DNA of 64,000 nucleotides from Corinectria fuckeliana (Eukaryota; Ascomycota; Sordariomycetes; Hypocreales; Nectriaceae), in contig WPDH01000101.1 of assembly GCA_019137255.1 (NCBI GenBank), positions 1 through 64,000 on the forward strand. The letters run 5' to 3'. A program made the position numbers and the translations under genes. Shown here one piece after another: positions 22,439 to 34,210 of the stretch (position 1 is its first letter; the number at the start of each line of letters is the position of its first letter). The notes beneath the pieces were generated by a model. It had not been told where the DNA came from and ran no database searches. It saw nothing but the letters and a program-made list of their open reading frames with translations.

Positions 22439-23465
22439 TCATGTGCATGAAGCACCACTTCTATGGAATGCCGTAGAGCTTACGGGAAGTCGAAGACGCG
22501 TGACTATCAGCTCGGTTTCATGCCGCCATCTGTTCCAGGCGCATGCTGTCGAGGAGTGGGTATCGAAAGTCCATGCAACCTTTACTGCGCCTTCCGCTGG
22601 CCCATTACTGGCCGCCGACATCCCGCCGTGCTCTAGAGCCGCTGGAAAGACTAACGTGGAGATGACGACTGAGGTGAATAACATGACCATGAGGGGCGTG
22701 CTTGACTTCTCACTAATATTGAGGAAGGCGATGAGTTCAGCGCGCCCTGGACTCGAGATAATCTTCTGCAGCTCGTCGGGGTCTCTGGGCCACACGCAAG
22801 CCAGCTTTCACCTCGTCTTCAGATGCCGATATCGTGTCATCTTTCCTTTCCTGTTCTATCTGGGTTGTGTCTAGGTGCCACCTTCTTCCTCCTTTGTATC
22901 CTCCTCTCCTTTCTTTTCATATTGGGCTCGCCGTTGTCTCGAACACATATAGTCTAGTTTTCAGCTCGTCTTGAGATGCCACTATGTCCCATCCTTTACT
23001 TTCTTGTCCTTCTCGGCTTGTTTCCAGACACTGAATGTTCTCAATATCGTCATCTTTCTCCCCTTGTTGGTATAGGTCCATTCGCAAGAGCGTCTCGAGC
23101 ACAGGTAATCCAACTTTCAGCTTGTTCAGCGGTGCTCGTACCGTCCCCTCCTTTCTCCTTTGGTCCCTTTCCACTTGGAAGGGGCTCTTAAGAACACGCA
23201 ATCGGGCTTTCAGCTCGTCTCAAAGTTACAAAACCGTCCCATCCTTTCCCTTTCTGTGCTGTTGGGCTTGTTTCTAGGCTCCATCTACTGTCAGTATTTC
23301 CTGCCCGTTCCCCTCGTGTCCTGTTCGACACTTCAGGGTCTCTCGAGCACATGCATCACATCCTTCAGCTAGTCCTGAGCTGTCGATGCTCTCCCGTCCT
23401 TTCCGTTTATGTCCTGCCCAGCTCGTATCTAGGCGTCGTCTGGTGCTGTGGATCAGCCAATCCAC
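22439..23465 (-). pseudogene. Relic of a charged repeat protein with a C-terminal membrane segment
   Basis: The minus strand from 23465 to about 22720 reads in largely one frame, interrupted by TAG/TAA/TGA codons and at least one slip. It shows degenerate units of about 52 residues: a LET/LDT-S/T start, Q-E-x-K, then DELK-x-x-L-x-V-x-ET. The clearest pieces are LETSREGQESKGWDI with QDELKTRLYVFET, and LDTTQIEQERKDD with EDEVKAGLRV. After a frame change near 22790 it continues DPDELQKIISSPGRAEL and a hydrophobic stretch (TPLMVMLFTSVVISTLVF) followed by EHGG, which faintly recalls membrane-anchored PGG-type ends. It looks like a decayed gene for a coiled, charged repeat protein. I do not recognise the family. 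Confidence 0.4.
22800..23440. repeat. Degenerate ~155-bp tandem repeat
   Basis: About five copies begin near 22800, 22952, 23106, 23201 and 23357. Each has a TTTCAGCTCGTCT-like start, a GTCCCATCCTTTCC-like middle and a GGGCTTGTTTCTAGG-like end. Most steps are 152-156 bp; one shorter step of about 95 bp suggests an internal deletion. Because 155 is close to 52 codons, this is the DNA level of the protein repeat described above. Confidence 0.6.
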
Positions 23466-24684
23466 CTCGAGTGACTGATGTGTTTACAAGACAAGTCTAC
23501 GAAACAGTTAAACATGAAAAAGCTACTTTGACTTCTCGCAAATGAGAGATCGCCGTTCAACTTCGTAGTCTCGTCAAGAGGTTAGCTGAAGGGTGCCCCT
23601 GAATCTGACTGGACTGCTAAGGCACCTAAACTGGGCTGCTTATCGTAGTACTGCCTATGCCATTTAGACCGTTCATCTCGGCGCAAGCCCCGCCCCACCG
23701 CCTAATGCAGACATGTCGAGTCTGGGTTTCTTCAGCGAGTTGTCTTGCTTTGGATAAAGAGCTGTCACATTGGACCACTCCGTCACGCATTGGGAAGCCT
23801 ACTGCTGAGGGTAGACCCCGGTAGCACTAACAAAGTGACCGCTCAGGATGGATGCCGAGAACCCCGGACGCTTGAACTTGGCCGTATGAAGCCTAGAAGG
23901 CACGGGAGTCACACGGGCACTTAGTTCTAGTGACCACTGGCAATTGGTCTAATCCAGTCCCCACACAAGTTGCGAATAGCATCATCACAGCAGCCATTTT
24001 TCAGACACACGCACTAACCTTCTGTTTTTCTCTGTAACACTCACAATGCATGAGGCCTGTAGGACTCAACTTAATGGGTGGTTGTTCCTGAGAACGGTTT
24101 ACCTAGGTTTGGCTTCCTTTGTGGCAGCAGGCAAAGGTCATCACACTCAGAGGTCCGATGGTCTTGCTTGATAATGCTGCTATTGAGAGAAAGGCGCTCA
24201 TCACCGACGATCTGTCTTAATATAGCCAGTCAGAACTCAGAGGCCTACGTCTGGAGGGCCGGTTGAATTGCCAAGCATGAGTTCATCGCCCAGTCCGCCC
24301 CAACGTCGGCACAAGGGTCTCGGAACTGCTGCAAATGCCGCCGTTATCACGAGATGATCTGATGCATCTACGACGCCATGTATTGGACTTTATGGCACCT
24401 CTTTCGGACATTCAGCCGGCCGCTTGTTTCTACTCACACCTGCTCTCTATCACGCTGTTTCCTATTTGCTCGGGCCCTGTTTCTAAATCGACCAGATAGC
24501 TCTTAAGTCGACTACTTAAACCAGCTAGACTTCCGTAGAAAAGATCATTTGCAACTCCAACACAACAAACTCGACTCACATCCTTCTTCGGTCCTACTAC
24601 CAGCTCAACAAACACCAGTCGGCTCGTAACACGCCAAACTCTGCCAACTTTCGTCTTCAATTTTCACCCCAAGCTTCAGCTACA
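23466..24684. other. Intergenic, no gene seen
   Basis: No motif-bearing frame. The last 120 bases are CA-rich and resemble a fungal promoter leader for the gene at 24685. Confidence 0.5.
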
Positions 24685-26050
24685 ATGCCGTCCTCGATCC
24701 CATACGACCCCAGCCTAGTCTTGGCCAACGTGGTCAGCAAGAAAGGCCTTGACCTTGTCACCGAAATATCCAAGGCTCAGGCGCCTGTCGACGCGGCTCA
24801 GGAAGAGCTCAACGCGTTGCTGGCCTCTAGACAAAGCCTGAACATGACCAAGACCGAGCTCCTCAACCCAGGTATCGACGTCAAGGACCTCGTCGGTGCA
24901 CTGGACGGGTTGAATGGCGACATTGGCGACAAGGCAGGTGCCTACGCCAAGGGGAAAATCCAGGCTGAAGGCGCTATCCAGAAACTTCGGGCTCAGATCC
25001 CAGGCGAGCACGTCAATGTCGAGAGTCCCGTCGACTACGTCAAGACGCAGATCAAGTCGATGCCGCTCTCCGGCGACTCTACCAACATGGACGTGCAGTA
25101 CTTCTCCATGGACACGAACCAGCAGGACTCCGGCTCGTTTGCGAGCACCATTTCCTGGTGCTCTCTGTTTCCTGCACACACAAGAACGCGTCGCCCCTCG
25201 CGCCGTTTGTGCTCAACGTCGACAGGGGCATCAAGACGTGGAACTACCTCTTCCCAGAGGACAAGCTGAACCCTACGAGCCGCAAGGATATGATGGACCT
25301 CGCCGAGCAGAGCGATCCGGACGGCGAGGGCAACAAGTTCAGCATCATCTCGGGCATGACGGTTGGATCCAGCTTCGTCGGCATGGTCCACGTCCTGAAC
25401 ACGACCGACACGACTGTCAGCGAGAGAATGTCTACCGTCGCCACGTCGATGCAGGCGCAGATGGACGCAGGCGCGTGCTTCGAGAAGGCTTCAGGCGGCT
25501 TCGGCGTCAACGCGTCCATGGCCAACGACGTCAAGAACTTGCTCAGCACGCAGAACGTCACGTCGCACGTCACGCTGATCTGCATGGGCGCGATCCTGTC
25601 CATGGTGGCCAACGACGTCAGGATGGCCGTCGACAAGTTCTCGCAGTTCGACCCAAGGCCAGCATGGATGCCATTGCCACGATCCAGAACGCAACCGTGA
25701 CAGACCAGGACACCATCAAGGCGTCCGCAGACGCGGCGCGGACCGGCAAGCAGATGGTGACGATGAAGGCCGGCGAAGTCAAGGCCGCCCTGTCGGCGCT
25801 TGCGGAGATCGACGATGGCTCCAACAAGATCCTCGACATCAACTCCATGATGACGGCTCTCGATGACTACCTCAAGAAGGCGGCTGACGGCACTTCCGGC
25901 ATTCCCATCAACTACTACTTGAAGGAAATCACCAAGGGCATGCTGGCGGATATGTGGGTTGCCAAGTACTACCTGGGCGAGTACATGGCGATCCAGTGGG
26001 ATGACAGCGAGCCCAAGAATAAGGAAGGCGAAGAGAGTGGTGAGCAGTAA
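24685..26050 (+). pseudogene. Conserved fungal protein of unknown function, broken by two frameshifts
   Basis: The homologous protein is spread over three frames: 24685 to about 25157 (MPSSIPYDPSLVLANVVSKK to DVQYFSMDTNQQDSGSF), about 25158-25660 (LVLSVSCTHKNASPLAPFVL, GMVHVLNTTDTTVSERM) and about 25655-26050 (KASMDAIATIQNATV to NYYLKEITKGMLADMWVAKYY). Each step is a net -1 change. From memory, relatives are about 550 aa and intronless here. They carry roughly 50 extra residues between the first two blocks, so the first lesion is a deletion of about 150 bp plus a shift; the second looks like one missing base in a CCA/AAG context. No GT-AG intron can explain either. No signal peptide; the protein is probably cytosolic. 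The strong conservation outside the lesions implies recent loss or an assembly error. Confidence 0.65.
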
Positions 26051-27063
26051 GATGGAATAATGCAGTACTCTTGAGATTGGAGAAGAGGAGAAGTATGACA
26101 GAGCGAGAAATGGAGCTAATCGAGGGAACAGTTGGAAGATGGGATGTGTGTGCTGGTTGAATACGCGATTGTAGTAAGTCGGGGCTTTTCGTCCAGTGCC
26201 TCGGCGCATGGTTTTTCCCCTCGCTGTTCTATTCCTAGTTTATTTGTATAGCTGCTTTGTAACAATTGATACCGCCTGTTAATATTGTATCGCTGCACAT
26301 GGCAAGATGATCCTATTCATAGCCACCATGCATTATGCCGTGACAGATAACTCGCAGCTGAGCCCTATGCACTATCTATGCTATGATATTCGCTCTTGAA
26401 TTCTCAGTTGCATTCGTCTTCTCATGCTTCGCCCTCACAGCATTAGACTGATGCATAACAAGTGGAACGTGTTAACCTCCATCAGCATTATTGACTCATC
26501 TGCTGCCAAATACACATTGCCGTTCTCTTTCCTATTACCCAGTTTACTGGATTTATTGTTAACGTCTTTATACACTGCCAGCTAGAGGCATGAATGACGT
26601 TACTGCCCTACAGCTACAATAGGTTCCTCATCGCCTTATTTTGAAAGGCCCTGACCTCTCCCGCGGGACAGACGTTAATGAACGACTCTTTACGGTGCTG
26701 TGCCCTTCGCTTTAAGTAGAACACAATGCTCTTGCAATGTATTGATCATATGTACCAAGTAGTTGTTAGTTGAGAGCGCGTTGTGTAACACTATCTCAAG
26801 CATCATTGGCTGTTCATGGATCCACCCCAGCAAATGAGGTCTCGGAAATCCGAACGCCACTAATTTGCAGTGCAGGGGTGAATTCCAGAAATCCTGGGAT
26901 TCGATAAGACGAAGCGTTAAAAGGAACAGATGCTTTCACAATTAGCTTGTTCCTCTTCAACAACAAGTTCTCACGCCGCACATTCAAGTTACTGCTCCTT
27001 GGTCTACTAGCGACTGCCAATTCTCCCTACCACTCCCACTTCACCGTCTACATCAACAACAAA
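26051..27063. other. Intergenic, no gene seen
   Basis: Somewhat A+T-rich with short frames only. The last 100 bases form a CA-rich leader for the zinc-finger gene. Confidence 0.5.
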
Positions 27064-29155
27064 ATGCTTCCATTCAACAGAAGCTCTTCGGGCTCCGGTC
27101 CGGCAGAGACCACGCCAGAAAGCACGGCCAACTCGGATAACTCTGCTGCACCCAAGAAGCCTTCCCTTAGAGTAAGTCCAAGCGATGGATAATCATCCGT
27201 CAACTGGTTGCGAGCCCGTTGCAATACACCTGAAGTAAACTGACACATCCAATCAATTTTAGACATTGGATGAAGGCCCGGCTACCCGTGAAGAGGACCT
27301 GTTGCGCGGCCATTTGCTTCGAGACATCGGGATCGGGGCGTGTGAACATGAGACGATTCATTCTCCGCACTACACGGGCCCAGGTCTCGTACTCGAGGGC
27401 TCAGGCCCGCCTCGGGTTAGCCGTGAATCCATACTGCCATCCATTCTCTTGGGATTGCCAACCCGGCAGGCTACGTCACACTCTGACTTGTCTGATACGG
27501 GACCATCATTCTCGTTGCCCACCGAGAGTCTATCATCGGCAAACTTCGCTCAGCATCATGCTATTCCAGGCTCTGAAGCGCAGATGGCAGAGCTGATCAC
27601 CGACAACCCTTCTCTAATAAGATCCGTACGGCGTCGTGCCGCTTCACGCCTTGCTCTTTTTCCAGGGAACTATGAGTTTTCTTGGGAAGGTTCTCGCCTC
27701 TTGTTCGCTGGCGAGCCGTTTGAGGGCGTCAGAACAGCCGAGGAACAATCTTCCGAAGCCCGTACGGATTCGGAAATTTCATTTACGGCATCCTGTATAT
27801 CCCAATCCAGTTCCGAAACCCGCCTACTAGGAGGTCACGAAGTTCATGTTCTTCCTGTCGGCGCGGACCTGACTGGTGTTGGTGTTGGCTTTTCACTTGG
27901 GTTGAGGAGAGATCTTGACATGTACGCTCCAGAGCTTGCGCAGACCGCCCTTGCGCAAGACAAACCCATTACGCAGGACAAAACCATTGGGCAAGAAAAA
28001 GCCATTGATTGGATAGTCGAGCTGCTTCTCGACGACTATATCCGGTCTTACGCGCCCCAGGAATCGCAGAAACGGAACGGTACAACGCGGAATAAGAATG
28101 TGTCTCGCGCGGGCTGCGATTCAGGCAGAAGAACAAGAAGAAATGGCACACCAACTCAGCGAAGAGGCAGGCCATCTAGACCCACGCTCGGCGATGGCTC
28201 TGGAGAGAGCGACAACGAAGACTCCGACAACAAAGGGAAAGGCTCGTCTGGTAACGCACGCGATAGGAGCCTACGCCGCTGGGCTTGTCCATTCATAAAG
28301 TGGAAGCCACAGAAATACTACAAGTGCACGCAGAACTTGAAAGACATCAGCCACGTCAAGGATCATCTCAGAAAGAATCACTACACGCCGTATTGTGTTA
28401 AATGCAACGCGACATTTGGGAAGGACGGCGCAGCAAAGCATCTCTGCCGCCCAAGTCGAGAAATTGCCGCACCAGTCATCACGAACGAAAAGCTCGCGGT
28501 GATTACCAAGCGCGTCGATGGTTCCAAGCCCCACGAACAACAATGGCAGCACCTTTACCAAGTGCTATTCCCGGACGAGCCGCCATGCCTCGACCCGTTC
28601 TTCAATAACATTGTATCGGAACTCCTGACAGATCTAGTGGGCTACCTGAACGGCCCAAAGTGTTCGAATCTTCTACAGGACGAGCTGCACGACGCAGGTT
28701 TCAAGGGCAAGAACGCAGACGAAGCCCGCGAGGTTGTTCACGAACGGTGGCTGGAACGAGCAATCTTAGCGTATCGTTCCGACGTCGAAGTTAGTGACGT
28801 GTCAAGGGGCATCGCTCATGACCACGATCAGACGGCTGAGCCTGCTGACCTTTCCCAAAGCCTGGGTCCCGGTACGACTGACACAGGTATGTCACCGGAT
28901 GCGGACAGTTACCACTTGCAGCATACTCCCGATCCCACTGCGACTATGCAGACGTCTCCCTTTCTAGGACTGAACGGACATTTCGCATCAGTACCAGGAG
29001 CGATGGATATCCAGCCAAGCATCGAAGACGTTGGCGGCTGGGAACCCCCAAACGCTCCCGGACTTGGGGATTTGGGGCGCTCTGGGGCCGAGACTGATAT
29101 TTTCGATGTCCATTTGACAGATGCGGATTTCTCACTTCTACTAAATAGTGTATGA
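27064..29155 (+). CDS. C2H2-like zinc-finger protein, fungal
   Basis: Two exons (27064-27171, 27263-29155) around a 91-nt intron (GTAAGT...TTTTAG) encode 666 aa. The N-terminal half is Ser/Thr/Pro/Glu-rich and probably disordered. At about residues 376-430 comes WACPFIKWKPQKYYKC, a KDHLRKNHYTPYCVKC segment, then F-x(6)-HLC. This is the arrangement of a common fungal zinc-finger group (CPF-x-K-x-P-x-K-Y, then HLxRxH and CxxC). A conserved segment follows directly (HEQQWQHLYQVLFPDEP, then DPFFNNIVSEL), often present downstream in such proteins. A basic patch (RRTRRNGTPTQRRGRPSR) before the finger may be a nuclear localisation signal. Probably nuclear; no target known. A run of DKPITQDKTIGQEKAI-like short repeats lies near residue 240. 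Confidence 0.7.
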
Positions 29156-29504
29156 GACTTGGGATGAGTTTGGACGCTGAATATCTCATGTCAAGAATTA
29201 AGTCTCATAGACTCTTTATCGTTCATCACATTAAAAGTCGGTTCCTGTTTTGGAGTTAAATGGGTGTATATAGATAAAACAGGGTAGCTAATACACAGGA
29301 GCGGGAGACCTTTTAAACTGCCATGCTGCCACCTGAAGTAACTGCTCGCCCCTCTAAGCTGCTGACTCAATCCTATTTAGGATCTGATGTGCCCAGTATC
29401 GCCCTGTCTTGGCCTCCAGGGCGTTCAATTCATTCCAGAATGCTGCTTGTATCGTCATGGGCTTCCGGCGATCCCCGTTGTACAGTAGATATGCGTTTCC
29501 TATG

Positions 29505-30708
29505 TTACTCGAGCTCCCATCCATCCTCTATCCAATCAACCGCTATAGCCAATGTGCACTCGTCTGTGATATGAACTACGTAAGGTATATCTCGACTCGC
29601 CTCAGTCATCCATTCGTCGTCGATCAAATAATCCATCAACGTGAGACGGTGAACTCCAGCCATATTCCAGAGTGTATGCAGCAATGATATCCATTCTTTA
29701 GCGCCGCATACCGTGGCTTCCCAAAGGGTGATCTCCTTCACCGTCTGCTGGTGCCGCAGAAGCACATTCGCTAATTCCGGGACGGTGGATTCGAACCGAG
29801 CGAGGTGTACCACCTGTAGGTGTGGGATAAACAGCGCCTTCGAAAGCAGGGGGAAGAGCTGATGATAGTCGTCAGCTTCGCCGTCGAATGCCAACGTGAA
29901 GTCCGATAACTGCGGAAAGAGAGCCAAAAGCCGAGCAAGATTTGGTCCCCAACATTCTTCATTCGTAGGATCCGGATCGAAAACCAGCCGGTGACAAGTC
30001 ATGCTCCGGAAACTCAAGTCGCCGAGTCCGCCAGCTTCCAGTATGCAGTGCTTTGAAGGCGCGCGTAACAGTGGCACCTTCACAGGGCTGCTGCTTTTTG
30101 GCTCTTCTCTGTGGCCGAGGTAGATATCGAGATTCTTCATGGGTAGGTTGCTCTTTGCTGCCGCAATAAGCATGACTTCTAAGACATGGCTGAAGAAGCA
30201 AGGATTATTCCACCAACGATAGCTCAACCCCCTCTCGAACCTGACGCCTAGGTCTCTTTCTAGCTGGGCAAGCCCCCCTAGGCATATGGGCGTCAGTAAG
30301 AACAAGGGACTCGCAGTTGGGCAGATTATTGAAGGCCCGCACTAGGCGTTTCTGATCTTCACCCTGGAGGAAGGCGGCTTATTCGCAATATTCTCATGAG
30401 CAATCGGTGACGCTTTCTCCGTCCCCACACTTGATCTGGTGATAGATTTTCGGGAGACGATCCGTGCATAGCCTTACTGTGCGTACAGCATGGCACAGGG
30501 CCAGATGATCCGATATGTCTTGCAAGTTGTCTAGGCTTCGAGGATGTAACATGACGTTACAAGACTAGAAGTAGTGTCGCGCGAAGACGCTCCAGGTGTG
30601 GGCATTGATGACGCGACAGATTTGCCGGACCACGAGCAAGCTATGGCCAGGGAGAAGCTCTGCTATTGTGTGGACGGCTTTGTTTGGGAGATGCAACAGC
30701 GTGGCCAT
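29505..30708 (-). pseudogene. F-box protein pseudogene with C-to-T type stops
   Basis: ATG at 30708 opens an F-box (LLHLPNKAVHTIAELLP, LLVVRQICRVINAHT, VFARHYF). The frame then meets TAG at 30567-30565, TGA at 30396-30394 and TAA at 30381-30379, while still reading family-like sequence between them (LDNLQDISDHLALCHAVRTV). A slip in a run of six C (plus strand, 30273-30278) then moves to the long open frame ending at 29505 (GLAQLERDLGVRFERGL, LRHQQTVKEITLWEATV). All three stops can come from CAG, CGA or CAA by single C-to-T changes, the direction of RIP or deamination. Intact relatives would be SCF substrate receptors. No function expected. Confidence 0.7.
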
Positions 30709-32677
30709 GGTGAAGCCAGAGATATGGAGGACGATGATGCAGAAAGCAATAGTGGGAGTTTGGAAAGAAGTCTGTCCTATGTCTATACTTATTTTCCAGA
30801 AGGCTTGTTTCTTCTTGGGGCGGACAACTAGTATTCTCACTAAAGATACCGTAGGAATAAGGCGCTTCTTGATTTGTCCTTGTAGCATCTGGAGGTCTTA
30901 CCATCTCAATCATCGTTGGAAACTCGTCCGCTGGCGTTGCCACCGCATCGACTGAGAATTTGTTTGGCCCTGGCTTGGTTTAAGTATTACCTGCTCCGAA
31001 GTTGTATATCGGAGTCACTGCCTCGATTTAGCTACTGTCGACCAAGCTTGATATATCGAGGATACTTCTCAGGGATGGGGTATTCTTCTCTAATGACATG
31101 TTAGTGCATCGAATAGTTTTGTTGGAGTTTGTCATCAGGCGTCTTGTGTTTTGCATAGAAAATCTTCAGCGTTAGTAGATGACAATAACTTTCATTAAGC
31201 AGTTCTGTACAGGAAGTGCGAATAGTGTGATAATACCAAGACAAAAATACAGCAAATCAATAGACTCCAGGTCTATACCATACTCCTCTCGACTGTCCAA
31301 TGACCCAGCACATAGTAAGCAAACACTAGAAACACTACCGTCTCATCGACCATGATCCTTCTCTTCCTGCTGCTGCTCTTGCTTCCTGTCTTATCTCCTC
31401 CTATGCTTGTCTCCCTGCTTCCCTGCGTTAAGATTACGAACCGCGTCATCGCGGCAGGATACACATGTGTTTCCAGGTAGGTGGTAACGTTTGTGTATCG
31501 GGCAAGCGACCATGTGTGCCTTTGCAACACATCGAGTAGTCATGGCCTTACGGCAACCTCCGCTGTGATTGTTAATATACTGAAGGTCCCGAAGGATCCA
31601 AACAAAGACTTACCAGTGATGTCCTCCCATTATGGTGGAGATTATAATAATGAACGTGTTGTAATGAACTGTAGTGTAGTTGTGATATCTGAAGACTGCT
31701 TGAACTGTTGAACTGACTCCATCTTTGAGATGATTGTATGTTCATGTTATACTCATCAGAAGTCGCTTTGTGAGCCTACTTTTAGTGGTATCCAAATAAT
31801 CAGTCCAGATGTTTCAAAGAAAGTCTGGCGGCGACTCGTTACCTCAGTCATGAAAGAGTATTTGCTAACCTTTGTTCCTTTTCTGTAAATAGTGATAAAG
31901 ATCGCAGGCACTGTAGAACGCATGCTTCAAATCATTTCAAATTTAAGACATTCCTTTTTACTTGTTTTACTTATGTGATGCTATTACTCTGATTCATGTT
32001 GTGAAAGAATACGCTTCCCACCAACCGCTTTTATGCCCTTGTGCGTCGTACCCGATTCCCTCACCACCTTTTGCTATTGTATCATCTTATCGTCTCACTT
32101 ATTCGTTCTCAAAGAAGTTCCTTTTATACCGCCCGCACTTTGTGTGTCATTGCGTGTCTTCCCTTCTTTAACCCTTTAGTACCTCACTCCTCGTTTCTCC
32201 TCTTCGGTCTGCTCTCAAGCGCACTACTCGGTGCACGTCACGCTTGTGTGTTTTCCCATGACCTGCCGTTTTGCTAGTTCATGGTTCTTTGTTCTATCCC
32301 TGGACTCGCTCCAATAACCCGCCTAGCGCTGATCCAGTGTGTATTTGGTCCTTGCGCAAAGCCTCCATTCCTTTGTTCCCTCGTCTATTGAAACGCCTGG
32401 TGTACGGCAAGCCCGTAATTTGTTTGCTCTTGCGCTCAGTTCCATGTGATTCTATTACCCCGCTCCCCGCCGTGGACTTTGTTTGTTAGCACCTGTGGCG
32501 GTCCGTTGTTCTCGTGTAACTATTCCGGGCGTGATGGTCCAAGGTATAAGAACACGGTTGCATCATCTAATATCTCTAGATGTAGCTTCCGTTCATTTAG
32601 GCCTCTCACTCATCCAAAATCTTCCGGTCAATCAAACCCACCTACCTCGTTAGCTTGGCGAATTAATCAGACCCACC
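30709..32677. other. Long intergenic region, no gene seen
   Basis: Nearly 2 kb with only short frames. From about 32000 the plus strand is strongly pyrimidine-rich up to the ATG at 32678, a common feature of fungal promoters. Confidence 0.5.
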
Positions 32678-34210
32678 ATGGCTTCAATGCACGATCACGT
32701 CGTACTTGAACTAGAGGCCGCGACGCCCCCTCACGACGATCCGGAGCTCCAAAGCGACGACGAGGAAGATCCTCTCGAACACTTCGCAGCTGTGCTCGAA
32801 GTACTCAATCTCGACATCTTGCCCCAGCTTGCAGCAGAAGCGCGCCGAAAGCTTGATCCTACCACTGAGTTTGGGAACCCGACGGTTGGTGATCCCATGA
32901 ACGGTGCCTACAACATCCTTTACCCGCTCGACTTTGCCGATGGTGTTCGTTGGCTGGTCAAGATCCCAGTCAACGGGGTGGAGGGAAAGTGGGACGAGTT
33001 GTCTGCGGCTTCTTTGACATCAGAGGCCAACACCATGCGCCTCTTGAAGCGAGAGACAACAATTCCACTTCCCGAAGTCTTCGACTTTTCGTCAACCACC
33101 AAGAACAAGCTCAACTGCCCCTATATCTTGATGTCGTTCATCTCCGGCCGTCCCTTGCAGGAAGTCTGGTTCGGGCAAAACTCGGGCGTCACCGATCCTG
33201 ACATTCTACATTCACACCGGCTGCGAGCATTGGAAGGCGTCGCCTCAGCCATGGTCCAGCTAGGGAAATATACGTTCCACCGTGGAGGATCACTGCTGTT
33301 CGACTCTGACGGAAACGTTTCTGGGATTGGTGCCATGCGCTCGGTTGATAAACAGGCTGAGCTTGACCGATGGTTCGTTCATGGGGATCCAAGTACTGAT
33401 CCCATCTTTGTCGAAAGGCCAGCCTCATCCGACAAGAAAGAATTCTACACACATCTATTGGACCGACACCCGCCTTCTGGGGACCATCCTTTTCCAAGAG
33501 GTGTACACAGTCTCCAACGCCACCTGATCAACTGGCTTCCTCCAATAGTTGGTTCTAAGCCCTTCGTCTTGACCCATCCCGACTTTGACATCCAGAACGT
33601 CTTGGTATCAGAAGATGGTCAGCTCCAGGGAATAATCGACTGGGATGGTGTTTCTTCTGTGCCTCGAACTACCGGAAACGAGTCATATCCATCATGGCTT
33701 ACTAGGGACTGGGATCCAATGGCGTACGCATACGTCGAGCCGACGGCAGTGGACAAGAAGCCACCCGTAGACAACGATAATTCGCCCGTCATCCTTGAGG
33801 ATTCACCTAAAACCCTCAAGCGCTATCGCCAGATTTACCGCCAATGTTTTGCGAGTGCCCAGCAGAAGCAGGGCGGCTTCAGCAACCGACTTGGCGGTCT
33901 CTGGAGTCTCTGGTCTAACATTCTCCCCTCCTGCATCATTAGTAAGAATATAGGTCGGCCAGTTGGTAGCGACGATATTACACGCCAGAGTCTCATTGCT
34001 GATAATCTGACCATTGCAGCGGACGATCCAACCTGCAGGCATGGTATTTTGACGAAGATTGTGGAGGAGCTATCGGCTGGCTTCGACGACGATTATGAGC
34101 CGCTGAAGTTTCACGATGTGGTGAATGGTCTAGCCGAAGACAAGGTGGATGAAGTGTTGTTGAGGGATCTGGAATTCGGGTTCAATAGGCTTTTGCAAAT
34201 GTCTTTTTAG
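32678..34210 (+). CDS. APH-type phosphotransferase, second copy type
   Basis: Single exon of 510 aa with an ideal start context (ACCATGG). The N-terminal lobe shows the ATP-binding pattern GAYNILYPLDFADGVRWLVKIP, with the Lys of VKIP (about residue 95) as the likely phosphate-binding lysine. EANTMRLLKRETTIPLPEV follows, the alphaC glutamate and a typical fungal motif. The catalytic loop is HPDFDIQN (residues 300-307) and the metal-binding motif IDWDGV has its Asp at 321. The family phosphorylates small molecules or is uncharacterised in fungi. It differs from the gene at 12666-14106 in length, intron number and loop sequence, so it is not a recent duplicate. Probably cytosolic. Confidence 0.85.
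   Translation: MASMHDHVVLELEAATPPHDDPELQSDDEEDPLEHFAAVLEVLNLDILPQLAAEARRKLDPTTEFGNPTVGDPMNGAYNILYPLDFADGVRWLVKIPVNGVEGKWDELSAASLTSEANTMRLLKRETTIPLPEVFDFSSTTKNKLNCPYILMSFISGRPLQEVWFGQNSGVTDPDILHSHRLRALEGVASAMVQLGKYTFHRGGSLLFDSDGNVSGIGAMRSVDKQAELDRWFVHGDPSTDPIFVERPASSDKKEFYTHLLDRHPPSGDHPFPRGVHSLQRHLINWLPPIVGSKPFVLTHPDFDIQNVLVSEDGQLQGIIDWDGVSSVPRTTGNESYPSWLTRDWDPMAYAYVEPTAVDKKPPVDNDNSPVILEDSPKTLKRYRQIYRQCFASAQQKQGGFSNRLGGLWSLWSNILPSCIISKNIGRPVGSDDITRQSLIADNLTIAADDPTCRHGILTKIVEELSAGFDDDYEPLKFHDVVNGLAEDKVDEVLLRDLEFGFNRLLQMSF

Noticed and set aside
24914..25650. Long Arg/Gln-rich frame at the start of the third frame of the broken fungal gene
   Set aside because: Only its 3' part (after about 25655) matches the family; the upstream part is an out-of-frame shadow.
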